A stretch of 64,000 nucleotides of DNA. Source: Ancylostoma caninum (lineage: Eukaryota > Nematoda > Chromadorea > Rhabditida > Ancylostomatidae). Location: contig JBAJFG010000576.1 of assembly GCA_037903475.1 (NCBI GenBank), forward strand, positions 62,001 to 126,000, in the 5' to 3' direction. Positions 11,480 to 22,279 of this stretch are shown one piece after another (the stretch's first letter is position 1; every line of letters begins with the position of its first letter). A program made the position numbers and the translations under genes. The notes under the pieces were generated by a model. That model searched no databases. It saw only the letters and a program-made list of their open reading frames with translations, and was not told where the DNA came from.

Positions 11480-12530
11480 GGCCTGTACTTCAACGCACGC
11501 GTGCTTGCATCGGAGGCTTCCATCGAGGATTTGATGATGCAGCGCAGGAAGATCAGGTACGACGTAATAGGACTGACCGAGAGGAGGACCGACACTGGCC
11601 ACTGAACGCCACCTTCGACACAGGAGAAGGACTGTTCCTTGGAACCAGCGACAGAAGAGGAGTTAGTGGAGTCGGTGTCCGCGTCAACACGACCTTGGTC
11701 ATGAACATCGATTCGTTCGAACAACTAACAACCCGAATCGGACGTTTGCGATTGAGAAGATGTGAATCGATGCCGGCCGTGGAAATCTTCGTCGCCTACG
11801 CTCCAATATCCAACTACGATGAAGAGGAGATTGAGGTATTCTATATGGATTTGGAGAAGTTCTACAGGGAATATCACACTTTCTATAGAGTCATCGTTGG
11901 CGACTCCAACGCCAAGATCGGCTCTAGGAGAACGCCTGAGAAACTTCACATCGGTACCAACGGCCTACAGTGGAACGAACAGGGGGAGAGGTTGTCTGAG
12001 TTTATCATGAGGACGAAGACCATCAATGGTAACTCACAATTTCAGAAGCCAACCTCCCTGCGATGGACGTGGTAGTCACCCGGTGGAGAGTACCATAACG
12101 GAATTGACCACATCATCGTCAATCGAAGGTTCTGCCTAACCGACGTCGGTGTTGTACCGAAGTTCTACACCGGATCAGATCATCGCCTCCTTCGCGCTAA
12201 GTTCTTCTCATGCAGAGGAGAGAAAGCCGCGAAATTTAAGAAGTCCCAAGCCCGTCATCAATTGTGATCTCTTCACTTCGTTAGCCGACTTTTGGGAAGA
12301 TGCGGTTGTCGACAACATCGACGAGGAGTACGATCAGCTTGTTCAGCATCCCCGCGACAGCGTAAAGACAGCCGAGGGTTCAAGAGCTACCAGGAGACGC
12401 CTGTCGCATGAAACCGTCGAGCTGATAGGCCAGCGTAGAGCCGCGAAAGCCGCAGGCAACTACGAGCTAACGTCCGAACTCGCAAAACAGTGCAGAGAAG
12501 CGATAAAAGAAGCTCTCAAGGAGTACAATC
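11480..12530 (+). pseudogene. RTE-type LINE, endonuclease part (5' portion only)
   Basis: Across frame shifts the plus strand reads FNARVLASEASIEDLMMQ, VIGLTE, GVSGVGVRVNTTL, then the open block 11695-12075 with NIDSFEQLTTRIGRLRLRRC, FVAYAPISNYDEEE and GDSNAKIGSRRTPEKLHIG. After a TAG (a GAG codon mutated, 12073) come EYHNGIDHIIVNRRF and KFYTGSDHRLL. This is the EEP nuclease of RTE-clade LINEs. A linker with RRLSHETVELIGQRRAAKAAG (12380-12460) ends at AIKEALKE near 12528, where similarity stops before any reverse transcriptase. Loss of the 3' half is unusual, because LINE insertions normally lose the 5' end. Confidence 0.8.
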
Positions 12531-12546
12531 ATACGAAACGGACCTA

Positions 12547-13420
12547 ATGTGCAAATTCGGAATCAGCTCGATAAAACCCATTCAATGTTGAGTGAATTTC
12601 TTGGAATAGTGAAATTCGGGGAAATTCGAAAATGCGATTACTAGCGATGGTGACACTACAAACTTGCCTTCGTTTTCACAGTGTGTGAGAACAAAATCGG
12701 ACAAATATCAAGAGGAAATAGATCAGGACACATACGTTTATGAAATCTAAGCATGCTTACAAATACATACATTAAACGCTTTATTACACGGAACGATATT
12801 ATGCAATGACCATTCTAGAGCATTTATTAGTTGAAAAGTGTGTTCCCTACTTTGCTTCCCTTATTTGAGCTGGGCTTCTCCCCTCTTAGGCACAAAGAAC
12901 GTCGGAATTGCTCTCGGAAAGGTTCAAAAAAACAGAAGAGTATCAGCCTAAAAAATTACCCATTGTTTTCGATATGGTCAAATTCCTAAAATTGGCTCAC
13001 GCATCGACGATGTTGCATAGCTGGAAGATGAGCGTCGTTCCCGCAATCCGTTCCCATTTCGTGGCAGTATCGCGAAGGAGGCTATGGTAAGATGCAATAC
13101 CCAACGCTTGATTGACAACGCACAAGAAGCCCTTTGAATGGAAGAGACAGTAAAACACCATCATCTGTCCTATTCAAAAAAAATTTCAAATATTCGAACC
13201 TGCATAAAGAAGATTTTGTGTACTCGGAGCCTTGCCAGTTGCTCTTGTGAAATCGAAGATCCCTTGTCGAACAGATCCTGATGTTTTAGATACTGTTAGT
13301 CTTTCGTAAAGATCTAACAAAAGATTATTCTTATGAAAAGTTTATTTCAAAAACGTCAATTTCAAACGGGGAAAAATCTCAAAAAAAAAGCCGCTGTAGC
13401 TATGTATCAATCCAATGCAT
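12547..13420. other. Unannotated stretch, nothing recognised
   Basis: AT-rich sequence with only short frames (60 codons at 12908-13090). No domain, splice-supported exon or repeat end was found. Confidence 0.5.
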
Positions 13421-13986
13421 TAGGTTTGTCTGAAAGTGTTGCATTAAATTTCACACTTTTTTACAAACAGTTATAATTTCATTGTTCATAGATATCAATC
13501 ATCAGAACAATGACCATCACGAGCCATCAATTTCCTTTCTTGGTATGTTCGCCAACCTAAAATATTGGCTAGAATGATTGAACGCTCGAATATCTTTACT
13601 ACATGTGTTTCCTGAGTGAATTCTGTTAACTTAACATGAGAAAGGAGTCTTCCTTGGAAGCTCTCTGTTGGTTGTGTTTCGGAGCGCTGTCTTTTTCTGT
13701 TGTGGTATCGTCCGCCAGATTTTGGACCCGGGTTGGCTCTTGGAAATTCCAGATGCTGGCATTAGATTAAAAGCTTCGAAATTTGATTACGAACAGTGCT
13801 ACTATTTTTCTTTTCCCAATTTTTCGGAGGATTACTTATATCCTGGAAAATTACATGTCTGCAACTTTGTTTTATTTAAGCTGCCCTTTAATAGCACTGT
13901 GTTAGCATGGCGGACGCAGGGGGACAAAGCGCCACTCCCCTTCCCCCTCCCCCCCCCCCCGAGAATGAGTCGCCAAAACTTTGAAA

Positions 13987-16124
13987 TCTATTAAACAAAG
14001 CGCCGTAAGGGGGCTAGAGCGGTTAGAGATACGGGGCGGCACTCATAGACACCGCAATCTTGAGGCGCAGACTGTGTGGCGAAATGGCCGATTTCCATGG
14101 ACGCAGACACGTTCGCTTCGGGACCCGCAATTACGTCACTGCTGGCTCTCCCGCATGCACGGGATGGTGATTTCATCACCTTCGCTGGCGGTCTCGCCGC
14201 ATAGGAGTGAGGGAGTGTTTACGAGCTTTCAGGCTGCACAATATACGCAGCAGGAAAACCAGCCTTCCACTGATGCGACGCTGAGTGCACTTGCAGGAAG
14301 AGATGGACGGGTGCTATGAGGGCTGCCGCGTCTCGGAAGCTCGGGAGGGTGGACCTACGCGGTCGCCTCATCTGGTGGGTGCTATTGCCGCATCGCCTCT
14401 AAATAGGAAGGCATGACATTGTATATCCAATCAACTAAATACGGATACGGGTCCACCGATGGAGAAAGGGCCCGCCGTGGCCAGTGCTGTGGGGAACGCC
14501 ATGAGGTGGGTCCAGCTATGGAGAAAAGGCCCGCTAGGGCCCAATGGAGCGGGGGACGCCAAGATACGGGTCCACCAATGGAGAAAGGGCCCTCCGTGGC
14601 CCAGTGCTGTGGGGGATGCCAGGATACGGGTCCACCGATGGAGAAAAGGCCCGCTATGGCCCAGTGGTGCGGGGGACGCCAGGATACGGGTCCACCGATG
14701 GAGAGGGCCCGCCGTGGCCCAATGGTGCGGGGAACGCCAGGATACGGGTCCACCAATGGAGAAAGGGCCCTCCGTGGCCCAGTGCTGTGGGGGATGCCAG
14801 GATACGGGTCCACCGATGGAGAAAGGGCCCGCCGTGGCCCAATGGTGCGGGGGACGCCAGGATACGGGTCCACCGATGGAGAAAGGGCCCGCCGTGGCCC
14901 AATGGTGCGGGGGACGCCAGGATACGGGTCCACCGATGGAGAAAGGGCCCGCCGTGGCCCAATGGTGCGGGGAACGCCAGGATACAGGTCCACCAATGGA
15001 GAAAGGGCCCTCCGTGGCCCAGTGGTGTGGGGGGATGCCAGGATACGGTCCACCGATGGAGAAAAGGCCCGCCATGGCCCAGTGGTGCGGGGACGCCAGA
15101 TACGGGTCCACCGATGGAGAAAGGGCCCGCCGTGGCCCAGTGGTGTGGGGATGACAGGATACGGGTCCACCGATGGAGAAAAGGCCCGCCGTGGCCCAGT
15201 GGTGCGGGGGACACCGAGATACAGGTCCACCGATGAAGAAAGGGCCCACTGTGGCCCAGTGGTGTGGGGGATGCCGGATACAGGTCCACCGATGGAGAAA
15301 GGGCCCGCCGTGACCCAGTTGTGTGAAGGACGTCAGGATACAGGTCCACCGATGGAGAAAAGGCCCGCCGTGGCCCAGTGGTGCGGGGGACACCGAGATA
15401 CAGGTCCACCAATGGAGAAAGGGCCCACTGTGGCCCAGTGGTGTGGGGGATGCCAGGATACGGGTCCACCGATGGAGGAAGGACCCGTCGTAGCATAATG
15501 GTGTGGAGAACGTCAGGATACGGGTTCACTTTAGTCCGATAGTGTTAAGAATGCCAGGATGCGAACCCGCGCTTGGAGAACGGATCCGGCTTGCCCTAAC
15601 TGTGAGGAGGGCGCCAGAACACGGGCGCTCTGATGGAGGAAGGGCCCGCCGTGGCCCAGTAGTATGGATAACACCAGAATACGGGTCCGCCAATATAGGA
15701 TTGGTCCGCTGTGACTCAGTAAAGTGGAGAATACCGGATATGGTTCAGGCCTAACAGTGAAAATGGCGCCAGAATACGGGTCCACCGATGGAGAAAAGCC
15801 CGCTGCGGCCCAGTAGTCTGGAAAACACTCGGATACGATTTCGCCTTGTCCAATAGTGTGGGGAACGGCAGGATACAGTTCCGCCGATGGAGAACGCGTC
15901 TGCCTTAGCCGGGTAGTGAGGAATACGCACGAATACGCCATACGATGGAGAACGAACTTCTCATGCTCATACTCAACTCATAAGAAGGACTTCATGTTTG
16001 GGCCCATTGGAAGATTGGTTCTGCTTCTTTATAAATTTTCTAGAGATTTGGCAAGTGTGAAGCGTTTGCACATGTCCCAAGTGGCTGCCCCACCCCACTT
16101 CCTAGCGTCCCGAAGGGGCGCTAG
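13987..16124 (+). mobile_element. Helitron-type non-autonomous element A with internal minisatellite
   Basis: The 5' end is A|TCTATTAAACAAAGCGCCG and the 3' end is GGCGCTAG|T, so the element begins with TC, ends with CTAG (CTRR) and sits between A and T, the Helitron rules. A hairpin, CTAGCGTCCC-GAA-GGGGCGCTAG, forms the last 23 bases. The boundaries are set by comparison with copy C (30290-32130, minus), which shares exactly these ends and diverges outside. About 450 bp of unique 5' sequence precedes the 60-bp minisatellite, followed by a degenerate zone and about 160 bp of conserved 3' sequence. No Rep or helicase coding remains. In known Helitrons the 3' hairpin usually lies a few bases before CTRR; here it includes CTAG, so the class call is probable, not certain. 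Confidence 0.65.
14440..15530. repeat. 60-bp minisatellite, about 18 units (array A)
   Basis: The unit contains GGATACGGGTCCACCGATGG followed by AGAAAGGGCCCGCCGTGGCC and CAATGGTGCGGGGGACGCCA. Successive units at 14809, 14869 and 14929 are nearly identical with an exact 60-bp period. Variant units (CCTCCGTGGCCCAGTGCTGT...GATGCC; CAATGGA for CGATGGA) recur every third or fourth unit, suggesting higher-order duplication. Degenerate units continue to about 15960. The array is strongly GC-rich against an AT-rich background. Because 60 is divisible by 3, long frames stay open on both strands; these are not genes. Confidence 0.95.
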
Positions 16125-16753
16125 TTACAATACAAATAAAAATCTTGTGTTAGTTTGTTTTTGTTTATTTTTCCTCCTCCCACCCACTTTGTGCGTCCGC
16201 CAAGGTGCGTCAGGGAACTGAGGAGCACTCAAGTTAACTCAAAGTTCGTCCTGAGTTTTAGCTCCAGAAATGTGATGGCAATTTTTTTGAGTTTTTTTTT
16301 CACAATGCACAGATAATCTTCTTTTTGGTCTTCATAATCTGCTTTATTGTTGGTTCAGATAATTCTGCAATTGGTTCAGTTTCCAATTTTCATTTGTTCT
16401 TAACATGTGACCACCTAAAGTGCCTTAAATGGATATAAATGTAAATAAATAAAAATAAACTTTGGTGCAAAACTTTCAGGCCAACCTAATATAACGTAGA
16501 AACTAACTATCCACGTCCAAATATTGAACGCTTTCGCCCCACTGCACACATTCCATCTCTAGTTAGTTGGGCAATTGTCAGAACTGTGCTTGAAAATGAT
16601 CTAAGATAACACGACCGATAGCTGTCCATGATCCCAGTTTGTGGTGAGAAATACGTACTTTGCTTGCCAAAGAAGTTGAAAATGAAAACAAAGCGAACAG
16701 AAAACATTCTTCCGCAGAAGTTTTTCCCCGCGCAACCCTAACAATTTTTTTAC
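16125..16753. other. Unannotated AT-rich stretch
   Basis: No gene is recognised. It holds the right mariner-like terminal repeat (to 16486). The minus-strand frame at 16507-16707 is probably intron or flank of the Srx-like exon. Confidence 0.4.
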
Positions 16754-16923
16754 CTTTGCCCGCCTCCTTATGAAGAAAAATGTAGCGCTATCGATGAGAA
16801 GCACAACGGTAATCAGAGTAACACAAAACAAGAAGTCAAGGTAGAAGCTAGCAAATAATCCACACTCTGTTGCCGCGTATATCCATGCAAATTGTGACGG
16901 AGAAAACACGTATTCGCATCCCT
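16754..16923 (-). pseudogene. Srx-like chemoreceptor exon, second copy
   Basis: On the minus strand an acceptor (TTTCTTTTTCAG) precedes position 16923 and a donor (GCAAAG|GTAAAA) follows 16754, defining a 170-bp exon. It encodes CEYVFSPSQFAWIYAATECG, a hydrophobic segment with SFYLDFLFCV, and LLIDSATFFFIRRRAK. The Y-x-DF and D-x-x-TFF blocks fit Srx-type receptors better than the plus-strand paralogue at 4115-4284, which has G for D. No flanking exon was identified with confidence. It could be part of a live gene with exons I missed. Confidence 0.5.
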
Positions 16924-17630
16924 CTGAAAAAGAAACTTTCTCCAAGAGTATGATTCATCATTCCAACAAAGATAGCAGCATCATTATGATATAGAATCAT
17001 CAGAATTTTCGCCCACAACGCTCGTATGGTAGGAGCACAATGGCGATGCTATGAGGCAAGAGGCGTCCCATTTTTTCTCACCCGCTCTCCTCTCCATTCA
17101 GGTCCCACTCCCGGGAATCCTCTTGTATAAATCATGGTAGCGCAACAAAATTTTCTAGAGCGCAGGCGTAAAAGGGGACTAGTACGTGATCGCATGCGCT
17201 CGCCGTGGTGCTCAATTATAGAGTGTGCCTCACGAGGATGCGAAGCTGACAGGACATTCGGCCGATGTTTCGTCACAGGTGCATAGACGTAGTGGAAGTC
17301 GGGTGCATTCGGGATTTCGCGCTGGGACCAGTGGGCGCTCTTGAGCCCTCTGGTCCCAGCGCGAAATCCTGATACAGTGTTTACAACGATCTGACGATGC
17401 ATAGTAGCAATGTACGGAGCAGAGTAGCCCCTCTGCTGGAATTTCGCCTTTGCCTCCACACAATTTTGAAACACTGGAGGAACTCCAACTTGAAATGATG
17501 TGTTCATGCCGTGGAGGCTGTAGCGATAGCATTCACACGGTTTCCTCGCCTGGGGGACAAAAGTTTTGCGTTTCGCACACTTCTCATTCAGCTCCCATGG
17601 AGACTGTGCAGCCTGAGCATCCGCCTGTTT
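16924..17630. other. Unannotated stretch with a strong hairpin
   Basis: A 256-codon minus-strand frame (17049-17819) covers this zone but runs into degenerate minisatellite-type sequence and has no recognised domain, so I do not call it a gene. A 20-bp perfect hairpin lies at 17312-17369. Confidence 0.4.
17312..17369. repeat. Perfect 20-bp hairpin with 18-nt loop
   Basis: GGATTTCGCGCTGGGACCAG (17312-17331) is followed by an 18-nt loop and its exact reverse complement (17350-17369). GC-rich arms make a very stable stem. It is not followed by a T-run. Confidence 0.9.
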
Positions 17631-18378
17631 GTAAGAATAGTGGGGAAATGCCAGGGAACGAGTCCATAGATGGTGATAGGATCCGTAGGGGGCGATTAGG
17701 GGGAAAACGCGAAGATACTGGACCACTGATGGAGAATAATAAGTCTGCACTGGTCTAGTAGTGGGGAAAGCGCCAGGATATGGGTGCACGGATGAAGAAG
17801 GGGTCTGCAGGGGGCTCATTGATGGGGAAAACGACAGTATGCGGGTCTATGGGTGAAAAATGGGTCTGCCTTGGCCCATTAGTGGGGAAAATGCCAGGAT
17901 ACGGGTCCACGGATGGAGACTGGGTCCGCGGTGGCCCAATGGTGTAAAAACGACAAGATGCACTCCTGCCAGTGAAGTAGGGTCACGCTACGCGCTCATT
18001 CGTGATTCAGTCGACCACCTCTTCTGCCTCCCTGTATATTGAAGCAGAAGCTCGTCAGTTGGGCTGTCTGCGTAACATGAAGCTTTAATCATTCCAGGTA
18101 ATTATTCGCACGACATTGGTCACACTGTATTGTTCACAAATACTAAAGCCATGTGAGAGATGCTCTTGTTCATAACAGGTCCATGTGACAAAAAAGTAGG
18201 TAGTATTATTTCAAAGGAAATTAGCTTTACACGTACGTGCGTGATTAAGGAGCTAAGATCGCGAGAAGACTCGAAACCCTCTTTGCTAATTTTCTAAGCG
18301 TTTCGCATGTGTGAAGATTTTGCACATACCTCAAGTGGCTGCCCCAACCCACTTTCTAGCGTCCCGAAGAGGCGCTAG
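17630..18378 (+). mobile_element. Helitron-type relic B sharing the 3' end of A and C
   Basis: Five or six badly degraded 60-bp-like units (motifs GCCAGGATACGGGTCCACGG and TGGCCCAATGGTG) occupy 17630-17970. The segment 18300-18378 matches the 3' end of element A: AAGTGGCTGCCCC, then TTCTAGCGTCCCGAAGAGGC and GCTAG, with T following, as in A and C. I could not find a TCTATTAAAC-type 5' end, so the left boundary is the start of recognisable similarity only. Confidence 0.55.
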
Positions 18379-18535
18379 TAAATTGGGAAATAGTCACCGT
18401 ATTTGTTGAACTGCAAAAATTCTTCCTCGAGATATTTTGATTGATAGGATTGGTTCTAAAAGTTCCCCAGTTTTGAAGTTCCTGCTGCCCGATTCATTAC
18501 TTGTCTATCTTTTTGTAACGACTTAACATGCATTA

Positions 18536-19801
18536 GGTGCGTGCAAAAGTGCCGGGGCAGTTGGTGGTATTTCACCGTTCGAAGTCATTCTGCTTCTTGC
18601 GTTTGGGATATCCTGCAACGATTTTCAAGTATGCTGGTAGCCTGAATCATCTGCTACCTAGACCACTTTTGGCTCGGGTCTAGGTCAGATCATTGCTCTG
18701 TTTTGGGTGTAAAACCAATGCTATGAGCCGTGCAATAATTTGGTATATTTCGCTTTATGAAATCAAATCTAGACAATCAACAAGAAAAGCAACTCATAGC
18801 ATCAGTAATGCGTTTGTGGAGAGTATGTTCTCTGAAACGCCAGGTGCTTGAGGGTTCCTTGGAATTCTGAGCGGAGATGAGAGCCTGGAAAATGCTCCAC
18901 AATTAGGTCAGAGATTTGGTCATCGCATAGGCGCCTGGAAAGAGCAGTTGAACCAGACCTTGTGCAAACTGCGCAAGACATTACGGGGAATTTAGTCCAC
19001 AATGTCACGTCACTTGAAGAAAATCGGTAAGAAGGGGAAGGTGAGTAGATGGATTTTGCGTGAGTTGAGCGGAGAGCACCAACATCCACATTGGCAAGTC
19101 TGCAGATATTCGACCTTCAGATTTTCTAAAAATTCCTTCCATGGAAGAATTGTTATTGTTGATGAAGGATGGGTGAGATGCGACAATAGGAGGAAGTTAT
19201 CACAGAGATTGAGCTCCTGCCACCCACCTAAAAAATGGCCGAACCACCACCACCTTCCTTTAAAAAATTTTTGACCTTTTATGGTCTGCAACGTGACTCA
19301 TCTGCAATGAATTTCTCTCTAATTAATACACAATAATCGCTTTATAGTAGTTTCTTTTCCCTCAAGTAATTACGGGAAAACTCTTGAGCATAGGGCCGAC
19401 ACAGTCGGAAATATGTGGTCTGATGCGGCTGTGGGTTGACGCACACCAGCATGTTGCAGTCTCAACCGTATAAAGAATTGGCAATTCGTGCCTCGAAACT
19501 AGCCTAATCTATATTACTCCTTGTGCCCGCCTCTTACACAATACCCCTATTTCAACCTTCTATGACTTTACTCCCGCTGTGAAACTTTTAATGAATAGAC
19601 CCTACTGGAAAACGACATGTGCCACTATTACAGGTGTAGTTCTGTCAAATTTTTAGCTCCTGTAAAAATCTCTTCTTTGCCATATTGGCAACATTACGCA
19701 GATGTTAATGCTTTTTGTCTTGAACAAAATTGCTGACTTTGAGTCAGGTTATGGAGTTTTGAAAAATTAGGTGCAACTGCCCCGGAACTTTTGCACGCAC
19801 C
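18536..19801 (+). mobile_element. mariner element M1, full length but decayed (1,266 bp)
   Basis: Terminal repeats GGTGCGTGCAAAAGTGCCGG (18536) and GGTGCGTGCAAAAGTTCCGG (minus, from 19801) are flanked by TA on each side (18534-18535; 19802-19803). The size matches an intact mariner. Inside, the plus strand shows HLKKIGKKGKVSRWILRELS (19010-19070; the linker before the catalytic core), then RIVIVDEGWVRCDNRRK (19147-19190; the D-E-x-W catalytic block) and a frame loss afterwards. The N-terminal part (18780-18990) is recognisable only in pieces. It belongs to the same family as M2 at 19841. Confidence 0.85.
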
Positions 19802-20516
19802 TAATACAATGCACCTCAGTTGCGATAACAGTTACTATCAGGTGCGTCGAAAAGTTCCGGGGCATATTTGTGCTATTTCACCGTTCAACGTCGTTTTGCT
19901 TCTTGCGGTTGCATCATCCTGCAAAGGTTTTCATGTGTCTGGTAGCCTGAAACATCTGCTACTCATATCATTTCTGGCTCGAATCTACGTCACAGCGTTG
20001 CTCTGTTCTAGGTCCCTGCCATGTGATCTAGGCTAAATTGTGGGACTCTGCTTTACGAAGTCAAATCTAGACGATCAACAAAGGAAACGACCCATTACAT
20101 CAATAACGTATTTGTGTAGGGTACCTTCTCTTAAATTTCAGGCTCGTGCTTTGCTAAGAATTTATAATGGAGGTGAAAACTTGGAAAATGCTCCACAGTC
20201 TCGTCAGCGACCACGGAGACTCTCGGAAAGAGCAGGTGATACAGACCCAATGCAGAGTGCGCAAGACATTACGGGAAATTTAGCCGACAATGTCCTGTCA
20301 CTTGAAGAAAATCGGTAAAAAGGGGAAGAAGAGTAGATGGAGTTGAGCGAAGAACACTAATGTCAACATTGACATGTCTATAGATATTCCACCTACAGAT
20401 TCTCTAACAACTCGTTTTCTGAAAGAAATGTCATTGATGATAGAGAATGGGTCATGTACGACAATACGAGGAGCCAGTCCAGCAGTTTAGGTTCCAGCGA
20501 CCCACTTAAAAGTTAA

Positions 20517-20980
20517 AGGCAGCAGGAGCTGAAATTCTCGACTCTGAGCTGAGCTGCAGGTGGTGGAGTACAGACTCGGCACATCATAAATGTGAAACGA
20601 ACACAGACAATGATGGCTTACCTGCTGAGGAAATGGAACATTCGTCGCGAACACGCCTGGCCGTGTTCACGCGCGGACGAGTTTTCCCCGGCGCGAAAGC
20701 CAGTGCGGCGCGTGGTTTTGACTGAGTCCAGCCATGAAACCTTATGAATTGAATGCATTTCGTTTTCCCTTTGCGCCAAACCACGCACCGCAATGGCTTT
20801 TTGCGCCGGGGAAAACTCGTTCGCGCGCGAACACGGCCAGGCGTGTTCGCGACAAATGTTCCATTTTCTCTGCAGGTAAGCCATAATTGTCTGTGTTCGT
20901 TTCACATTTATGATGTGCTGAGTCTGTACTTCATCACCCACAGCTCAGCTCGGAGTCGGGGATTTCAGCACCTGCTGCCT
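20517..20980. mobile_element. Fold-back MITE with TTAA target duplication
   Basis: TTAA (20513-20516) and TTAA (20981-20984) flank a 464-bp palindrome beginning AGGCAGCAGG and ending CCTGCTGCCT. The arms of about 200 bp (20517-20719 and about 20777-20980) are roughly 90 percent complementary around a spacer of about 57 bp; for example CATCATAAATGTGAAACGAA in the left arm has its complement in the right. A TTAA target site points to piggyBac-type mobilisation, although the termini lack the usual CCC/GGG. It is inserted in mariner M2. Confidence 0.8.
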
Positions 20981-21272
20981 TTAAGCGAGTCATCGCGATA
21001 GAAAAATTTTCGACCTCCCTTGGCCAGCAACATGAGTCGCCCTCAACGATTTTTTTCAAGTGAGTTCACATTAGTCGCCCAGTTATGCGCTCTTCTGTCC
21101 AAAGTAATCATGGGAAAACTCTTTTACTTAAAGGCTGACAGAGGCGAACAAACATGGTACGTTGCTGTGAGATAAGATATACCAGCATGTTGCAGTGTCG
21201 ACCGTGTAGAGAATGGATCAAACGGGCTTCAAAATCGTAACTTGAATAATGATACTAAATAAAATACTATTA

Positions 21273-22147
21273 GGTTGTAACATAAGTTTCCGCTGTTTTG
21301 AAATTTTCGAAGAAAAAGTTCTATTAAAAAAAATCAAATAAGAACAAATGTCACTCGAAATATGCACCGTAGCAGGCGCTGGTCTCTTGCCATTTTTACA
21401 GCTAGAGCTCTGCACTGCTGCTCCAGAAATCCGTGGACTGCGAGGCAAAGAACTGAGTCGGACAGTGTTAGAGGTCACTGACTTTGGCTCGCTCAGTAGA
21501 CGTTTTTGTGATCTGATAATCGGCGCATATTTACAGCTAGACTTATGCTACATAATGCAGTGCGCAATTAAGAATTGCTCTGCGAGCTCTTCGCCTTTCC
21601 AGAGTTCGACCAACAAAATTAAGGCGCACGCAGCAGTATGGCAGAATCGAGTGATTTCCACAGAGCGCTTGAAACTCATCCGAAAATTCCGCCGATTAGT
21701 GTCGGCAGACGAGTGATGTTTGTAGCCACAGTGGGAAAAATCCCAATCCACATCGCTCCAACTCCAGAGTGAAAAACGGCACAGTCGGAATTTTGGGTTG
21801 TAAAGTTTGGTGCATGTGCCTGAGACCACTCCACAATGAAATGCAGAGGGATCAGGGAGAATAAGAATGGCTTCGAGGTTATTCGACTCAGATTTGGTTA
21901 GCCTCACGCAACGTTATGAGAAAATTATCATCCGACAAGTGCAGTTACCGAATTTGCATTCTTGAAGGGTTCACTCCGAAGTTATTTACATCTTCAAAAT
22001 AAGACGCAAAATCTCACATTCCATAATGTTGCGGGATCATGCGCTTCAAAACAGTATCTAGAGATAAGCGGAATCGATATCGGTATTCATTTATTAGAGG
22101 CCTCCGGAAATCTTATGCGAAAACACCGGAAACTTATGTTACAACAT
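21273..22147. mobile_element. Second nested element in M2 with GGTTGTAACATAAGTTTCCG ends
   Basis: GGTTGTAACATAAGTTTCCG follows TA at 21271-21272, and the inverse CGGAAACTTATGTTACAAC ends at 22145 with a TA two bases on. The ends look like mariner-type TIRs. The roughly 875-bp interior has frames on both strands (122 codons plus, 119 minus) in which I recognise no transposase, so it is either badly decayed or non-autonomous. Confidence 0.65.
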
Positions 22148-22150
22148 TAT

Positions 22151-22151
22151 G

Positions 22152-22229
<78 letters not shown>

Positions 22230-22279
22230 TAATATTAATAATTATAATAATAATTATAATTATAATAATTATAATAATA
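22151..22279. repeat. AT-rich (AAT)n microsatellite
   Basis: About 25 TAA/AAT trinucleotides grade into a TTATAA-type degenerate tail. It abuts the right end of the nested element at 21273-22147. Confidence 0.95.

Larger units (their letters stand above)
13423..16486. mobile_element. Possible mariner-like element split by a Helitron-type insertion
   Basis: GGTTTGTCTGAAAGTGTTGC at 13423 faces GGTTGGCCTGAAAGTTTTGC on the other strand ending at 16486, and each is preceded by TA (13421-13422; 16487-16488). About 20 of 25 terminal bases match, and the sequence resembles mariner TIRs. Subtracting the 2.14-kb Helitron-type element inside leaves about 0.93 kb, plausible for a deleted mariner. I found no convincing transposase sequence in that remainder, so the pairing may be fortuitous. 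Confidence 0.4.

Noticed and set aside
14413..15498. 361-codon plus-strand frame and overlapping 230-320-codon frames on both strands as repeat-protein genes
   Set aside because: They result from a 60-bp repeat period divisible by three. All frames have the same quality on both strands, with no splice or start signals.
14440..15530. CRISPR-like array
   Set aside because: There are no unique spacers; units are contiguous 60-bp tandem repeats in a eukaryotic genome.
17049..17819. 256-codon minus-strand frame as a gene
   Set aside because: It mixes degenerate minisatellite units with unrelated sequence and has no recognised domain.
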